Virus record (IMG/VR): IMGVR_UViG_3300043410_000581
Location: 1 to 55,633 of that record
Length of the DNA stretch: 55,633 nucleotides
Source: a virus
Strand: one strand, 5' to 3'
Shown here: positions 45,824 through 53,382 of the stretch, piece by piece
Layout: each line of letters begins with the position of its first letter
How positions within the stretch are numbered: position 1 is the stretch's first letter
Notes under the pieces: model-generated
The model's input: the letters and a program-made list of their open reading frames with translations, nothing else
Told to the model about the DNA's origin: nothing
The model's database searches: none
Program-made: the position numbers and the translations under genes

Positions 45824-46338
45824 TGGCAGCAGTCTTAGTAGTTAAACCAGCAGTTCCACCTAAAAAAGATAGGGCTGCCTCTAAGGTGGTTAAGGTTGCA
45901 ACATCGAACCTATTTATTACAGACCAACGTGTAGAGCAGACAGACCTAATGGCAGATGCTATTCTTGAGGATATTGGTGGACAAGAGCTTATTAATATAA
46001 CCAGGAATGACCTTTTGAATGGTCAGAATGTAACCTACAACGTAATAGAGAACCTAGAATCGACTCAAAGAAAGTTTAACCCAGGTGAGCTAATTAAGCT
46101 TCAGAGCACATCTTCAGATTTTTTCGAGTCATTCTCCCTAGACCTAAACGATTTTACTCCAAACTTTGGAACTGGGGTAATAGATGCTGGAGTAAATGCT
46201 GGACAAAACTCTGGAGAGATAGTCTACGTTGACCCAGATACAGGTAATCTCATTATCAATACAATTAATTTATCAGACAATCTTGTTCTGGAGGTGAGCT
46301 TTGTATCATACTCAGATATCTCTTCAACAGAGGTTTAA
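45823..46338 (+). CDS. Minor tail protein, 171 aa
   Basis: Begins MAAVLVVKPAVPPKKDRAAS, a proline/lysine-rich arm, followed by beta-rich sequence with LINITRNDLLNGQNVTYNVI and NLIINTINLSDNLVLEVSFV. TAATG overlap with the hub gene suggests a stoichiometric partner. The unfolded N-terminal arm could insert into the hub. No family recognised. Confidence 0.72.
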   Translation: MAAVLVVKPAVPPKKDRAASKVVKVATSNLFITDQRVEQTDLMADAILEDIGGQELINITRNDLLNGQNVTYNVIENLESTQRKFNPGELIKLQSTSSDFFESFSLDLNDFTPNFGTGVIDAGVNAGQNSGEIVYVDPDTGNLIINTINLSDNLVLEVSFVSYSDISSTEV

Positions 46339-46341
46339 TGA

Positions 46342-46347
46342 TACAAT
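46342..46347 (+). promoter_or_regulatory. -10 box (TGA-TACAAT), leaderless start
   Basis: TACAAT preceded by TGA, 6 bp before the ATG at 46354; no ribosome site. Confidence 0.6.
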
Positions 46348-46353
46348 ATTAAT

Positions 46354-47463
46354 ATGATAACTAACAAGGGAAAGTCTGTAATCTCCAAATACATGATTGG
46401 TCAAACATCAGCATATGCTTCATATCTTGCAATTGGGTGTGGACCAGCACCACTAAAACCAACAGACACTATTGACGTAGAATCGCTTAAAACAAAGGAA
46501 ACGCTAGATTTTGAAACTCTAAGAGTTCCGATTACTTCTAGAGGATATGTAACGCAGGTAATCGATGGAACCCCAGTTTCTCAGCTAGTTCTTACTGCAC
46601 AGCTTCCTGCAGAAAGCAGTTATGGAATAACAGAGGTGGGCATCTATCCTGCACTGTCAAACCCTGTTGCTGTTGGAAACGACAGTAGAATGCTACTCAC
46701 CTTTGACAACAATGAGGCATGGCTTGTTCGTGACACCATCCCAGCAACACCAACATCAACAATTATCGTAGATGGTCAAATCAATGAAACTACACCAACA
46801 ACAATTTTTGCAAATTTGCTAGATCCAGTTATCACAAACCAAACTAGAATTCTTCACAACGAAGCACCACGTAACGGTTCAACATCATTGGTTACTCCAG
46901 GAAACCTGTCAACATTTTCAGGTACAACACCACAGGCTGGAAAGTATTTAGTCATTACAAATCCTGGCATCAATCTTAGCCAAAGCTCTCCAAAGGACAA
47001 GCTTAAGATTGCATTTTCAGTAATGCCAAAAACAATGCTATCTTCTGTTTCTGGAACTGCGAAGATTGTTGTAGAGTTTGGAAACCAAGAGGGTATTGGT
47101 GTAGGTGGATACGCACGAGCAATATATTCTGTAAACATAACAGATCCTGTTGGAGGAGCGACACCATCAAGATACTTCACAGCATCAATCGACATCAAAG
47201 ACCTAGTGCAATCTGGATTCTCTTGGGCAGATGCAACATACATTAAAGTCTTCGTATATGCTGGTGCAGACAATATCGTAGCTCTAGACGGAATGAGGGT
47301 AGACAATGTCTCATCAGAAAGCCCTGTATACGGTCTAGTCGGATATACAGTCATCAAGAACCTTCTGACAACTTCTGGGGGTACTCCAGGTGCGGTCCCA
47401 ATTGTAAAAGATAAGGACAAGACAAGCCTAATTGAATTTAGGTTCCAAGTGAGTGTAGGATAA
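46354..47463 (+). CDS. Minor tail / fibre protein, 369 aa
   Basis: N-terminal 100 residues (MITNKGKSVISKYMIGQTSA, YASYLAIGCGPAPL, SSYGITEVGIYPALSNPV) match the pattern of fibre-base proteins that begin with a conserved ISKYL..Q..YA..IA motif. The middle is a long beta sandwich (GKYLVITNPGINLSQSSPKD, ADATYIKVFVYAGADNIVAL), perhaps carbohydrate-binding. Leaderless. Overlaps the next ATG by one base. Confidence 0.75.
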   Translation: MITNKGKSVISKYMIGQTSAYASYLAIGCGPAPLKPTDTIDVESLKTKETLDFETLRVPITSRGYVTQVIDGTPVSQLVLTAQLPAESSYGITEVGIYPALSNPVAVGNDSRMLLTFDNNEAWLVRDTIPATPTSTIIVDGQINETTPTTIFANLLDPVITNQTRILHNEAPRNGSTSLVTPGNLSTFSGTTPQAGKYLVITNPGINLSQSSPKDKLKIAFSVMPKTMLSSVSGTAKIVVEFGNQEGIGVGGYARAIYSVNITDPVGGATPSRYFTASIDIKDLVQSGFSWADATYIKVFVYAGADNIVALDGMRVDNVSSESPVYGLVGYTVIKNLLTTSGGTPGAVPIVKDKDKTSLIEFRFQVSVG

Positions 47464-48239
47464 TGACTACACCAGATATCAATATCCAAAAGATTCCTGT
47501 ACAAAAGGAGAGCCTCCCATATCTTGACTCAGACAATAACTATTTAGTTAGATATAGAATTAGAACAGAAGATGGTAACTCCTCAACTTCATGGTCTCCA
47601 GTATACAAAGCTAAAAAGCAGTCAATTGACAAATTTTTTAATCCTACAACTGGAACACACAATGCAAATGAGCGTGAAATTAAGTCTCACGGAAAGTCCA
47701 TAGATGTTAGCTGGAAAATTAAAAACGGAGACCTAGTCTCAATTCCAGAGCAAATAGACGGACTCCCACTTGATGCCTACGTTAGATGGGGAGGCAAAAT
47801 TGTAGCATATACATCTTCTGGTGACACAAGAACAATTACTGTTAATTATGACCATAATTTTTATGTTGGACAGGTCATTACAGCAGAAGGTGCTACAGAA
47901 GACCAGCAGACTAATTATACTGTTACTTATATTCACCCAACCAATCCACGTCAGTTTCAGGTAGTTACTAGCACACCAACAAATATTGCCGTTGGTAATA
48001 GGCTATGGAGCCGTTGGGAGTTTATTGCGACAATTACAGGAAACAGCTTCTCTGTACCTATCCCAGATTCACACCAATCAAGGGTAGAGTCTGGTGTGCC
48101 AATGGAAAGGTATGCAGAGTTTATGGTACATCTAGCCACATTTAAAAAAGACAGGCAAGAGACTACACCAGAAACCCTCATATTCTATTCAGAGTCAATA
48201 TCAACAAAGGCACAATATGATGCTGGTAGTATCGTATAG
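47463..48239 (+). CDS. Minor tail protein, 258 aa
   Basis: Begins MTTPDINIQKIPVQKESLPY; residues about 22-50 (NNYLVRYRIRTEDGNSSTSW, SPVYKAKK) resemble a fibronectin-like strand pair, residues 75-205 alternate strands (VRWGGKIVAYTSSGDTRTIT) with a repeated WEFIATITGNSFSVPIPDSH near 180-200. Tip component by position. No specific family recognised. Confidence 0.72.
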   Translation: MTTPDINIQKIPVQKESLPYLDSDNNYLVRYRIRTEDGNSSTSWSPVYKAKKQSIDKFFNPTTGTHNANEREIKSHGKSIDVSWKIKNGDLVSIPEQIDGLPLDAYVRWGGKIVAYTSSGDTRTITVNYDHNFYVGQVITAEGATEDQQTNYTVTYIHPTNPRQFQVVTSTPTNIAVGNRLWSRWEFIATITGNSFSVPIPDSHQSRVESGVPMERYAEFMVHLATFKKDRQETTPETLIFYSESISTKAQYDAGSIV

Positions 48240-48246
48240 TTTGTGT

Positions 48247-48252
48247 TATAAT
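48247..48252 (+). promoter_or_regulatory. Extended -10 (TGT-TATAAT), leaderless start
   Basis: TTTGTGTTATAAT, hexamer 48247-48252, 6 bp before the ATG at 48259. Confidence 0.68.
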
Positions 48253-48258
48253 TAACCT

Positions 48259-48687
48259 ATGGCAAATATTCCTATCCCACAACAGGGTCAACCAATCGAC
48301 TATCAGTACATCTATCAGATTGTCGATAACCTAAATGAAATCTCTACTAAGATTAATTCCAAGTTTAGCGAGTCACGATTCGACAATGGAACGATCAAGG
48401 AAAAGCACAGGCTCAATGACCTAGCTGTTGATGCTGGAACTAAGGACTATTCTGCATCAGACTCTAAGGGTGCAATTTGGGGTACTCACAATTTTGGAAT
48501 TACTTTTAAGTATCCACCAGTAGTGACTGCCACAATTACCGATCCAACTGGAAATAAGGCTTGCTGGGTAACTACAATGTCTGGAACAACTTCATCTATT
48601 CAGTATTACGTTTGGTTCAGAGATAAGGGATCATCAGCTGTTGCTGGAAAGATCCACTTCCAGGCTATCGGTATTCCAGAAATCTAG
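48259..48687 (+). CDS. Minor tail / fibre-tip protein, 142 aa
   Basis: N-terminal helical region (YQYIYQIVDNLNEISTKINS) is a probable trimeric coiled coil; the C-terminal 75 residues (IWGTHNFGITFKYPPVVTAT, QYYVWFRDKGSSAVAGKIHF, QAIGIPEI) match the H-type receptor-tip domain seen at the end of many phage fibres (putative GDSVN-like fold: FG.TFK.PPVV.AT). Leaderless. Likely a short fibre. Confidence 0.75.
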   Translation: MANIPIPQQGQPIDYQYIYQIVDNLNEISTKINSKFSESRFDNGTIKEKHRLNDLAVDAGTKDYSASDSKGAIWGTHNFGITFKYPPVVTATITDPTGNKACWVTTMSGTTSSIQYYVWFRDKGSSAVAGKIHFQAIGIPEI

Positions 48688-48695
48688 GATATCTG

Positions 48696-49226
48696 ATGGC
48701 GTATAGGACGAGAGACGAATACAACAAGGCACCAGTAATTCCTGGAAATAAGAAGGTCTGGTTTTTGAACGGAGACCTTGTTAGGGTGCATCACCTGAAT
48801 AGATCAAACAACATCATGTCAGTATATAACATTGTTAAAGACCAAATTGAAAGTTGTCTTGTCGGTGATTTTAAAAAGAACCGTGAACGTGCATACACAG
48901 TTGGACAGACTGCAGACCTGGTAAACCGTCATAAGAAATATATGCCACAATTGGTCAAGAGAGGCGTTCTTCCACCTCCTACAGGCTCTCAAAAAGGCGG
49001 AGAGACAGCCTGGCAAGTAAGAAGTTATTACTCAGAGTCGCAAGTTCGTGATCTTCGTGATATACTTGCTTCATACCATATGGGAACTCCTAGAAAGGAT
49101 GGTCTCATAACCAACAATATGACACCTTCAAAACAGGAGTTGACAAGGCGTATGGGAGATGGTATACTTACATATACAAGGACAGAAGATGGGCGTTTTA
49201 TCCCAATCTGGTCTGAAACATTATAA
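48696..49226 (+). CDS. MerR-like DNA-binding protein, 176 aa
   Basis: Residues about 67-125 contain a winged helix-turn-helix of MerR/excisionase type: AYTVGQTADLVNRHKKYMPQ, LVKRGVLPPP and AWQVRSYYSESQVRDLRDIL. The N-terminal 60 residues (KKVWFLNGDLVRVHHLNRSN) form a small beta domain. It sits at the junction of tail and replication genes, so it could regulate either, or act in replication. No effector domain is evident. Candidate regulator for the unusual promoters, untested. Confidence 0.78.
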   Translation: MAYRTRDEYNKAPVIPGNKKVWFLNGDLVRVHHLNRSNNIMSVYNIVKDQIESCLVGDFKKNRERAYTVGQTADLVNRHKKYMPQLVKRGVLPPPTGSQKGGETAWQVRSYYSESQVRDLRDILASYHMGTPRKDGLITNNMTPSKQELTRRMGDGILTYTRTEDGRFIPIWSETL

Positions 49227-49227
49227 T
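49222..49227 (+). promoter_or_regulatory. -10 box before replication module
   Basis: TATAAT overlapping the stop of the MerR-like gene; AAGGAGAGAC precedes the ATG at 49242. Confidence 0.55.
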
Positions 49228-49241
49228 CCATAAGGAGAGAC

Positions 49242-49448
49242 ATGGAAAACGAAACTAAAGTAACAGTTACTCTTGGCTATACCCTTAACCTTGGTAACTT
49301 CCAATCACTACGCATTGATCTTGGCGTAACTGATTCACGACGTGATGGTGAAAACATCAACGAGGCATTTGAGCGTGTCTATAGCTTTGTAGAAGCCAAG
49401 CTAGGTGAAAAAGTACGAGAGTCGCAGGACGAAGTAGAGGGTAAGTAA
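49242..49448 (+). CDS. Hypothetical protein, 68 aa
   Basis: Begins MENETKVTVTLGYTLNLGNF and continues QSLRIDLGVTDSRRDGENINE; a beta hairpin followed by a helix (AFERVYSFVEAKLGEKVRES). Similar small proteins occur beside replication genes of actinophages in my recollection, without known role. One-base overlap (TAATG) with the next gene. First gene of the replication module. Confidence 0.78.
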   Translation: MENETKVTVTLGYTLNLGNFQSLRIDLGVTDSRRDGENINEAFERVYSFVEAKLGEKVRESQDEVEGK

Positions 49449-49756
49449 TGGCTGAACGCAAAGACCGAATGGCTTTGCTCAGTCGCTATGCAAAATTGCA
49501 TACAAAACACTACGAGCAAAGGGTTACGCTTAACCTAAACGTTGAGCAGTGGGCTGCAGATGCTCTTATCGAATCATATGGTATGCCAGAGTGCTACGAC
49601 CTACTTGAGTACTATTTCGGGGTAGCCCAGACACCCACCTGGAAGTACTTCGCAAACTATGCTGACAAGATTATCGATGCTAGAGAGCAATACGAACAAG
49701 ATATTAAGGAGAGAGCCGAACGCCGAGCTAAGGCAAAGGACTGGTTAAATGAGTAA
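49448..49756 (+). CDS. Helical protein next to helicase, 102 aa
   Basis: Begins MAERKDRMALLSRYAKLHTK; all-helical, with EQWAADALIESYGMPECYDL and a charged C-terminal coiled coil (EQYEQDIKERAERRAKAKDW). It overlaps the helicase gene by 8 bp. Small helical proteins at this position can be helicase loaders, so that is the leading guess, but no AAA+ or known loader motif is present. Confidence 0.72.
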   Translation: MAERKDRMALLSRYAKLHTKHYEQRVTLNLNVEQWAADALIESYGMPECYDLLEYYFGVAQTPTWKYFANYADKIIDAREQYEQDIKERAERRAKAKDWLNE

Positions 49757-50969
49757 TACAGAATCAAAACTAATTTCTGCTGTACTGCAGGACAAGCAAG
49801 TTCACGTACTGCTACAGGCAAACGTGGACAACATCCTACGTACCCATAATGATATTTGGCAATTCATTCGTAACTATTCTGAGATGAATGGAACTGTACC
49901 ACCTGTATCGCTTGTTGTAGACAAGTTCCGTGATTTCTCTCCTATCGATGGTGTTGGTGCTACCAAGTATCACCTAGAAGAATTGCAGTCAGAGTTCCTT
50001 ACAGATAGTCTAAAAGATATTCTTCGCACCACAGCTGGTGAAGTACAGTCTGGTCAGGGAGTGAAGGCTCTTGAAGAACTAATTACTCAGACATCTGCAC
50101 TCAAAAAGAATACATCTGTAATTCGTGACATTGACGTTATTGACATTGAGGATGCAGTTGCGTATTACGAAAATGTAAAGAAGCAGAATGAAATCGGTTC
50201 TATTGGTATCAAGACTGGTCTTGCTGGATTCGATAACTATCTACCTGCTGGTATTACTCCAGGTCAGCTAGGCGTATTTCTGGCATATCCAGGTATCGGT
50301 AAGTCGTGGATGGCTCTCTACTTTGCTGTACAGGCTTGGAAGCAGGGTAAATCACCACTAATCATCTCCCTTGAAATGAGTGAGACTGAAGTCCGTAACC
50401 GTGTATTTACAATCATGGGTGAAGGTCTTTGGTCACACCGTAAGCTTTCTGCTGGTCTCGTAGAGACAGAAGATCTTCGTCGTTGGCACGGTAAGGAGCT
50501 TGCTGGTAAGCCAGAGTTCCACATCATCTCAAACGATGGCGGTGGAGAAGTAACTCCATCAGTTATCCGTGGTAAGATTGACCAGTATAAGCCAGACCTT
50601 ATTATCGTGGACTACTTGCAGCTTATGTCTCCAAACCAGAAGTCAGACAATGAGACTGTTCGTATGAAGAACCTTTCTCGTGAGCTAAAGCTTATGGCTA
50701 TCTCTGAGGAAATGCCAATCATTGCCATCTCGTCAGCAACACCAGACGATGTTAACAAGCTTGATACTGTTCCTACACTTGGGCAGACTGCTTGGTCACG
50801 CCAGATTGCCTACGATGCTGACTGGGTTCTTGCTCTAGGTCGTGCCACTAACTCTGACATTATCGAATGCGTGTTCCGCAAGAACCGTAACGGATTTATG
50901 GGTGAGTTCATTGTACAGGCTGACTTCGACAAGGGTTGGTACAAGTACAAAGACTACGAGGATAATTAA
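49749..50969 (+). CDS. DnaB-like replicative helicase, 406 aa
   Basis: RecA-type motor domain from about residue 150: Walker A in LAYPGIGKSWMALYFA (179-187), LIISLEMSETEVRNRV, Walker B LIIVDYLQLM (284-293, D288) and the C-terminal FRKNRNGFMGEF arginine region. The N-terminal 120 residues are helical and may match the DnaB N-domain. GTTP-like TAWSRQIAYDADWVLAL is the motif 3 area. Unwinds DNA ahead of the phage polymerase. Length is slightly below the bacterial DnaB norm, usual for phages. Confidence 0.9.
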   Translation: MSNTESKLISAVLQDKQVHVLLQANVDNILRTHNDIWQFIRNYSEMNGTVPPVSLVVDKFRDFSPIDGVGATKYHLEELQSEFLTDSLKDILRTTAGEVQSGQGVKALEELITQTSALKKNTSVIRDIDVIDIEDAVAYYENVKKQNEIGSIGIKTGLAGFDNYLPAGITPGQLGVFLAYPGIGKSWMALYFAVQAWKQGKSPLIISLEMSETEVRNRVFTIMGEGLWSHRKLSAGLVETEDLRRWHGKELAGKPEFHIISNDGGGEVTPSVIRGKIDQYKPDLIIVDYLQLMSPNQKSDNETVRMKNLSRELKLMAISEEMPIIAISSATPDDVNKLDTVPTLGQTAWSRQIAYDADWVLALGRATNSDIIECVFRKNRNGFMGEFIVQADFDKGWYKYKDYEDN

Positions 50970-50976
50970 AATATGT

Positions 50977-50982
50977 TATACT
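50977..50982 (+). promoter_or_regulatory. Extended -10 of nuclease gene, leaderless
   Basis: ATGTTATACT (TGT-TATACT), hexamer 50977-50982, 6 bp before the ATG at 50989. Confidence 0.65.
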
Positions 50983-50988
50983 TGGATT

Positions 50989-51429
50989 ATGAAAACATGC
51001 AAAAGATGCAACATAGAGAAATCTCTAGAAGATTTTTTCTCTAATAAGAAACGAAAAGATGGTGTGTCAACATATTGCAAGGTATGCCAGCTAGAGTATC
51101 AAAGACAGAGATATAACGATCCAGAGAGTCACAAGCAACACAAAATGGATAGAAATATCTATCTAAAAAACAGAAAAGATTCTGTTAGGAAATGGTATCT
51201 TAAAACTACATATGGGTTAACACCAGAAGAATACGAATTGCTATATTCTAAAAATGATGGCAAATGCTATATATGTTTAGAGAAAAAGGACTACTACCTG
51301 CATGTTGACCATGACCATGATACTGGAGCTATCCGTGGATTGCTATGCAATAATTGCAATCGTGGATTAGGTCTTTTCAAAGACAACAAAGAGTCTTTGC
51401 TTAGAGCAGTACAGTATCTAGAAAACTAG
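50989..51429 (+). CDS. Endonuclease VII-type HNH nuclease, 146 aa
   Basis: N-terminal CxxC pairs (MKTCKRCNIEKSLEDFF; C4/C7 and C30/C33 in YCKVCQLE) form one zinc ribbon. The C-terminal domain YGLTPEEYELLYSKNDGKCY, ICLEKKDYYLHVDHDHDTGA, IRGLLCNNCNRGLGLF is the recombination endonuclease VII family (His-Me finger; H105-H110, C93/C96/C120/C123, N124). Such enzymes resolve branched DNA or act as homing nucleases. It has its own leaderless promoter and lower GC than the flanking helicase and primase, so it may be a recent insertion. Confidence 0.88.
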   Translation: MKTCKRCNIEKSLEDFFSNKKRKDGVSTYCKVCQLEYQRQRYNDPESHKQHKMDRNIYLKNRKDSVRKWYLKTTYGLTPEEYELLYSKNDGKCYICLEKKDYYLHVDHDHDTGAIRGLLCNNCNRGLGLFKDNKESLLRAVQYLEN

Positions 51430-51430
51430 G

Positions 51431-51436
51431 TATAAT
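51431..51436 (+). promoter_or_regulatory. -10 box, leaderless start
   Basis: TATAAT 7 bp before the ATG at 51444, just after the nuclease stop. Confidence 0.55.
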
Positions 51437-51443
51437 AGTATGT

Positions 51444-51788
51444 ATGGATCACAGTCACCACAAGTCAATAAAGAGGTTCTCTCTGGATGGTATCATCAAG
51501 GATGATATCTCCATTGGGAGACTTCGCATTGAGTATGTCAAACTTCTTAATACAGAAATGCGACTAAATGGATATGCACCAAGACTTGACATAGACCCAA
51601 ACTTTACGATATACTATAACCACGACAAAGATTATTACGAATTTATATTATCAGTATATGGAACATATTTAGGAAGAAAACAGGTAGAATGGATAGAGGG
51701 AATAGACGGCACAGCTCTAGTGCCTACACAGAAGAGCAAATCAAAAGAGTTATCGCAGGATCAGGAATCAACATCGAATCAGAAGTAG
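51444..51788 (+). CDS. Hypothetical protein overlapping primase, 114 aa
   Basis: Begins MDHSHHKSIKRFSLDGIIKD; alpha/beta pattern (IGRLRIEYVKLLNTEMRLNG, YYNHDKDYYEFILSVYGTYL) and a polar C-terminal tail (PTQKSKSKELSQDQESTSNQ) encoded in the 100-bp overlap with the primase gene. The low-complexity tail suggests that the overlap arose by extension of this gene into the primase start. Function unknown. Confidence 0.75.
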   Translation: MDHSHHKSIKRFSLDGIIKDDISIGRLRIEYVKLLNTEMRLNGYAPRLDIDPNFTIYYNHDKDYYEFILSVYGTYLGRKQVEWIEGIDGTALVPTQKSKSKELSQDQESTSNQK

Positions 51789-52633
51789 ATTCTGACTATA
51801 TCATCTTTTGCCCTTTCCACAACAACTATCGTTCACCTGCTGGTGAAGTTGACAAGCGTTCTGGCTTCTTCTTTTGTTTCTCATGTCAGCATGTATCTGA
51901 CCTAACTGAACTCGTAATGCACACATCTGGTCGCACCTACTTTGAGGCGGTACGCTTCATTAAGTCTAAAGAGACTGAGTCTAATCTTGAACTACAGATT
52001 AATAAAGCACTAGTAGAGAAACAAGATTACTTACCATTTGACGAACTTGTTATCAAGCGTCTTAATAACCAAGCACTTGAGTCACCTCGTGCTATGCGAT
52101 ACTTTCAAGGCAGACTAATTACAGAAGACTCTGTAAAGCGTTTTGGTCTTGGATACTCTGAAAAGCAGGACATGGTAACTATTCCTGTAGCCTCACCAGA
52201 CGGAATGGACATCGGGTTTGTTGGTCGTTCCGTTGAGGGTAAAGAGTTTAAGAATACACCTGGACTACCAAAGTCAAAGGTATTATTCAATCTACATAGG
52301 GTAAAGACTGCTGGGAAGGTGTACGTTGTCGAATCATCATTCGATGCCATCCGTCTTGACCAGTGCGGTTTTCCTGCTGTAGCAACCTTGGGTGCAAACG
52401 TATCCAAAATTCAAACAGACCTACTTCAGAAGTATTTCAATAACATCATTGTTGTTGCTGATAACGATGAAGCTGGCGGTAATATGAAAGACAAGCTCAT
52501 TGAAAAGCTTGGTAATCGTGTAACTGTTATAACACTAGATAAGAAGTATAAAGATATTGGCGACATGTCAGATGAAGATATCAAGAATTTGGACGAAACA
52601 TTTGACAAAACCATTATCGGTATGCTACAATAA
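51689..52633 (+). CDS. DnaG-like primase, 314 aa
   Basis: Zinc-binding domain with C41, H44 (FCPFHNNYRS) and C63, C66 (FFCFSCQHVS), then RNA-polymerase core with TOPRIM signature VYVVESSFDAIRLDQCGFPA (E215) and VADNDEAGG (D258, D260). It lacks the C-terminal helicase-binding domain of bacterial DnaG, common in phages. ATG at 51689 follows AGGTAG; the start lies 100 bp inside the upstream gene, but conserved sequence begins at about residue 13, so at least 60 bp of overlap is unavoidable. Confidence 0.9.
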   Translation: MDRGNRRHSSSAYTEEQIKRVIAGSGINIESEVDSDYIIFCPFHNNYRSPAGEVDKRSGFFFCFSCQHVSDLTELVMHTSGRTYFEAVRFIKSKETESNLELQINKALVEKQDYLPFDELVIKRLNNQALESPRAMRYFQGRLITEDSVKRFGLGYSEKQDMVTIPVASPDGMDIGFVGRSVEGKEFKNTPGLPKSKVLFNLHRVKTAGKVYVVESSFDAIRLDQCGFPAVATLGANVSKIQTDLLQKYFNNIIVVADNDEAGGNMKDKLIEKLGNRVTVITLDKKYKDIGDMSDEDIKNLDETFDKTIIGMLQ

Positions 52634-52660
52634 TAATCCAACCAAATTAGGAGAAACAAT

Positions 52661-53314
52661 ATGAGTATCATTAGAGGGCTTAAAGACATCAACGCTATTG
52701 TTGACAAGCCAAAATTCGAAGGCACAGGACAGAAGGTCCGTTGGGTCAAGCTTGCAGATGGACAGTCTGCCAAGATCCGTTTCGTTGAGGAGCTAGATGC
52801 TGACTCAGCAAACTATTCGGAAGACCGTGGTCTTTCAGTAGTAATCGCAGAACACACAAATCCAAAGGATTACAAGCGTAAGGCTGCTTGTACAATCGAT
52901 TCAGAGGGTCGTTGCTACGGTTGTGAGATGGCTCGCAAGGAGCCTAAGTCTGGATGGCGTTCACGCCTTCGCTTCTACTGCAACGTTATCATTGATGACG
53001 GAACTGAAGACCCTTATGTAGCCGTATGGTCACAGGGCATCAGCAAGCAGTCAGCGTTCAACACAATTCGTGAGTATGCTCTTGAAACTGGTTCAGTATC
53101 GAACCTTGAGTGGAAGATTAAGCGTAATGGTCAGGGAACTGAAACCAGCTACACCTTGCTTCCTACCAAGCCAGATGCAGAGCCTTACACATGGGGTAGC
53201 ATCGAAGCATTCGATCTTGAGAAGGTCGTTCGTGAAGTTGCTTATGCAGAGCAGGAGAACTTCTACTTCGGCTTCGACGCTCCGTCACTCACCTCCAGTA
53301 ATTCAGACTGGTAA
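52661..53314 (+). CDS. Probable ssDNA-binding protein, 217 aa
   Basis: Begins MSIIRGLKDINAIVDKPKFE; contains KVRWVKLADGQSAKIRFVEE, cysteines in AACTIDSEGRCYGCEMARKE and a beta-rich OB-like core (RLRFYCNVIIDDGTEDPYVA), similar to phage single-strand binding proteins with a small zinc site. The C-terminus (LTSSNSDW) is short and only weakly acidic. Its place between primase and polymerase supports the role. RBS AGGAGA. The family call is by pattern. Confidence 0.7.
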   Translation: MSIIRGLKDINAIVDKPKFEGTGQKVRWVKLADGQSAKIRFVEELDADSANYSEDRGLSVVIAEHTNPKDYKRKAACTIDSEGRCYGCEMARKEPKSGWRSRLRFYCNVIIDDGTEDPYVAVWSQGISKQSAFNTIREYALETGSVSNLEWKIKRNGQGTETSYTLLPTKPDAEPYTWGSIEAFDLEKVVREVAYAEQENFYFGFDAPSLTSSNSDW

Positions 53315-53325
53315 AAACTATGAGC

Positions 53326-53348
53326 TGGGCATCTCTATAAACTGCCCA
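53326..53348 (+). terminator. Small hairpin before polymerase gene
   Basis: TGGGCA (53326-53331) pairs with TGCCCA (53343-53348), loop of 11, followed by CTTTCAAACTTTT. It may partly terminate or set mRNA ends between the binding protein and the polymerase. Confidence 0.45.
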
Positions 53349-53382
53349 CTTTCAAACTTTTAAAAATTAACGTAAGGATATA

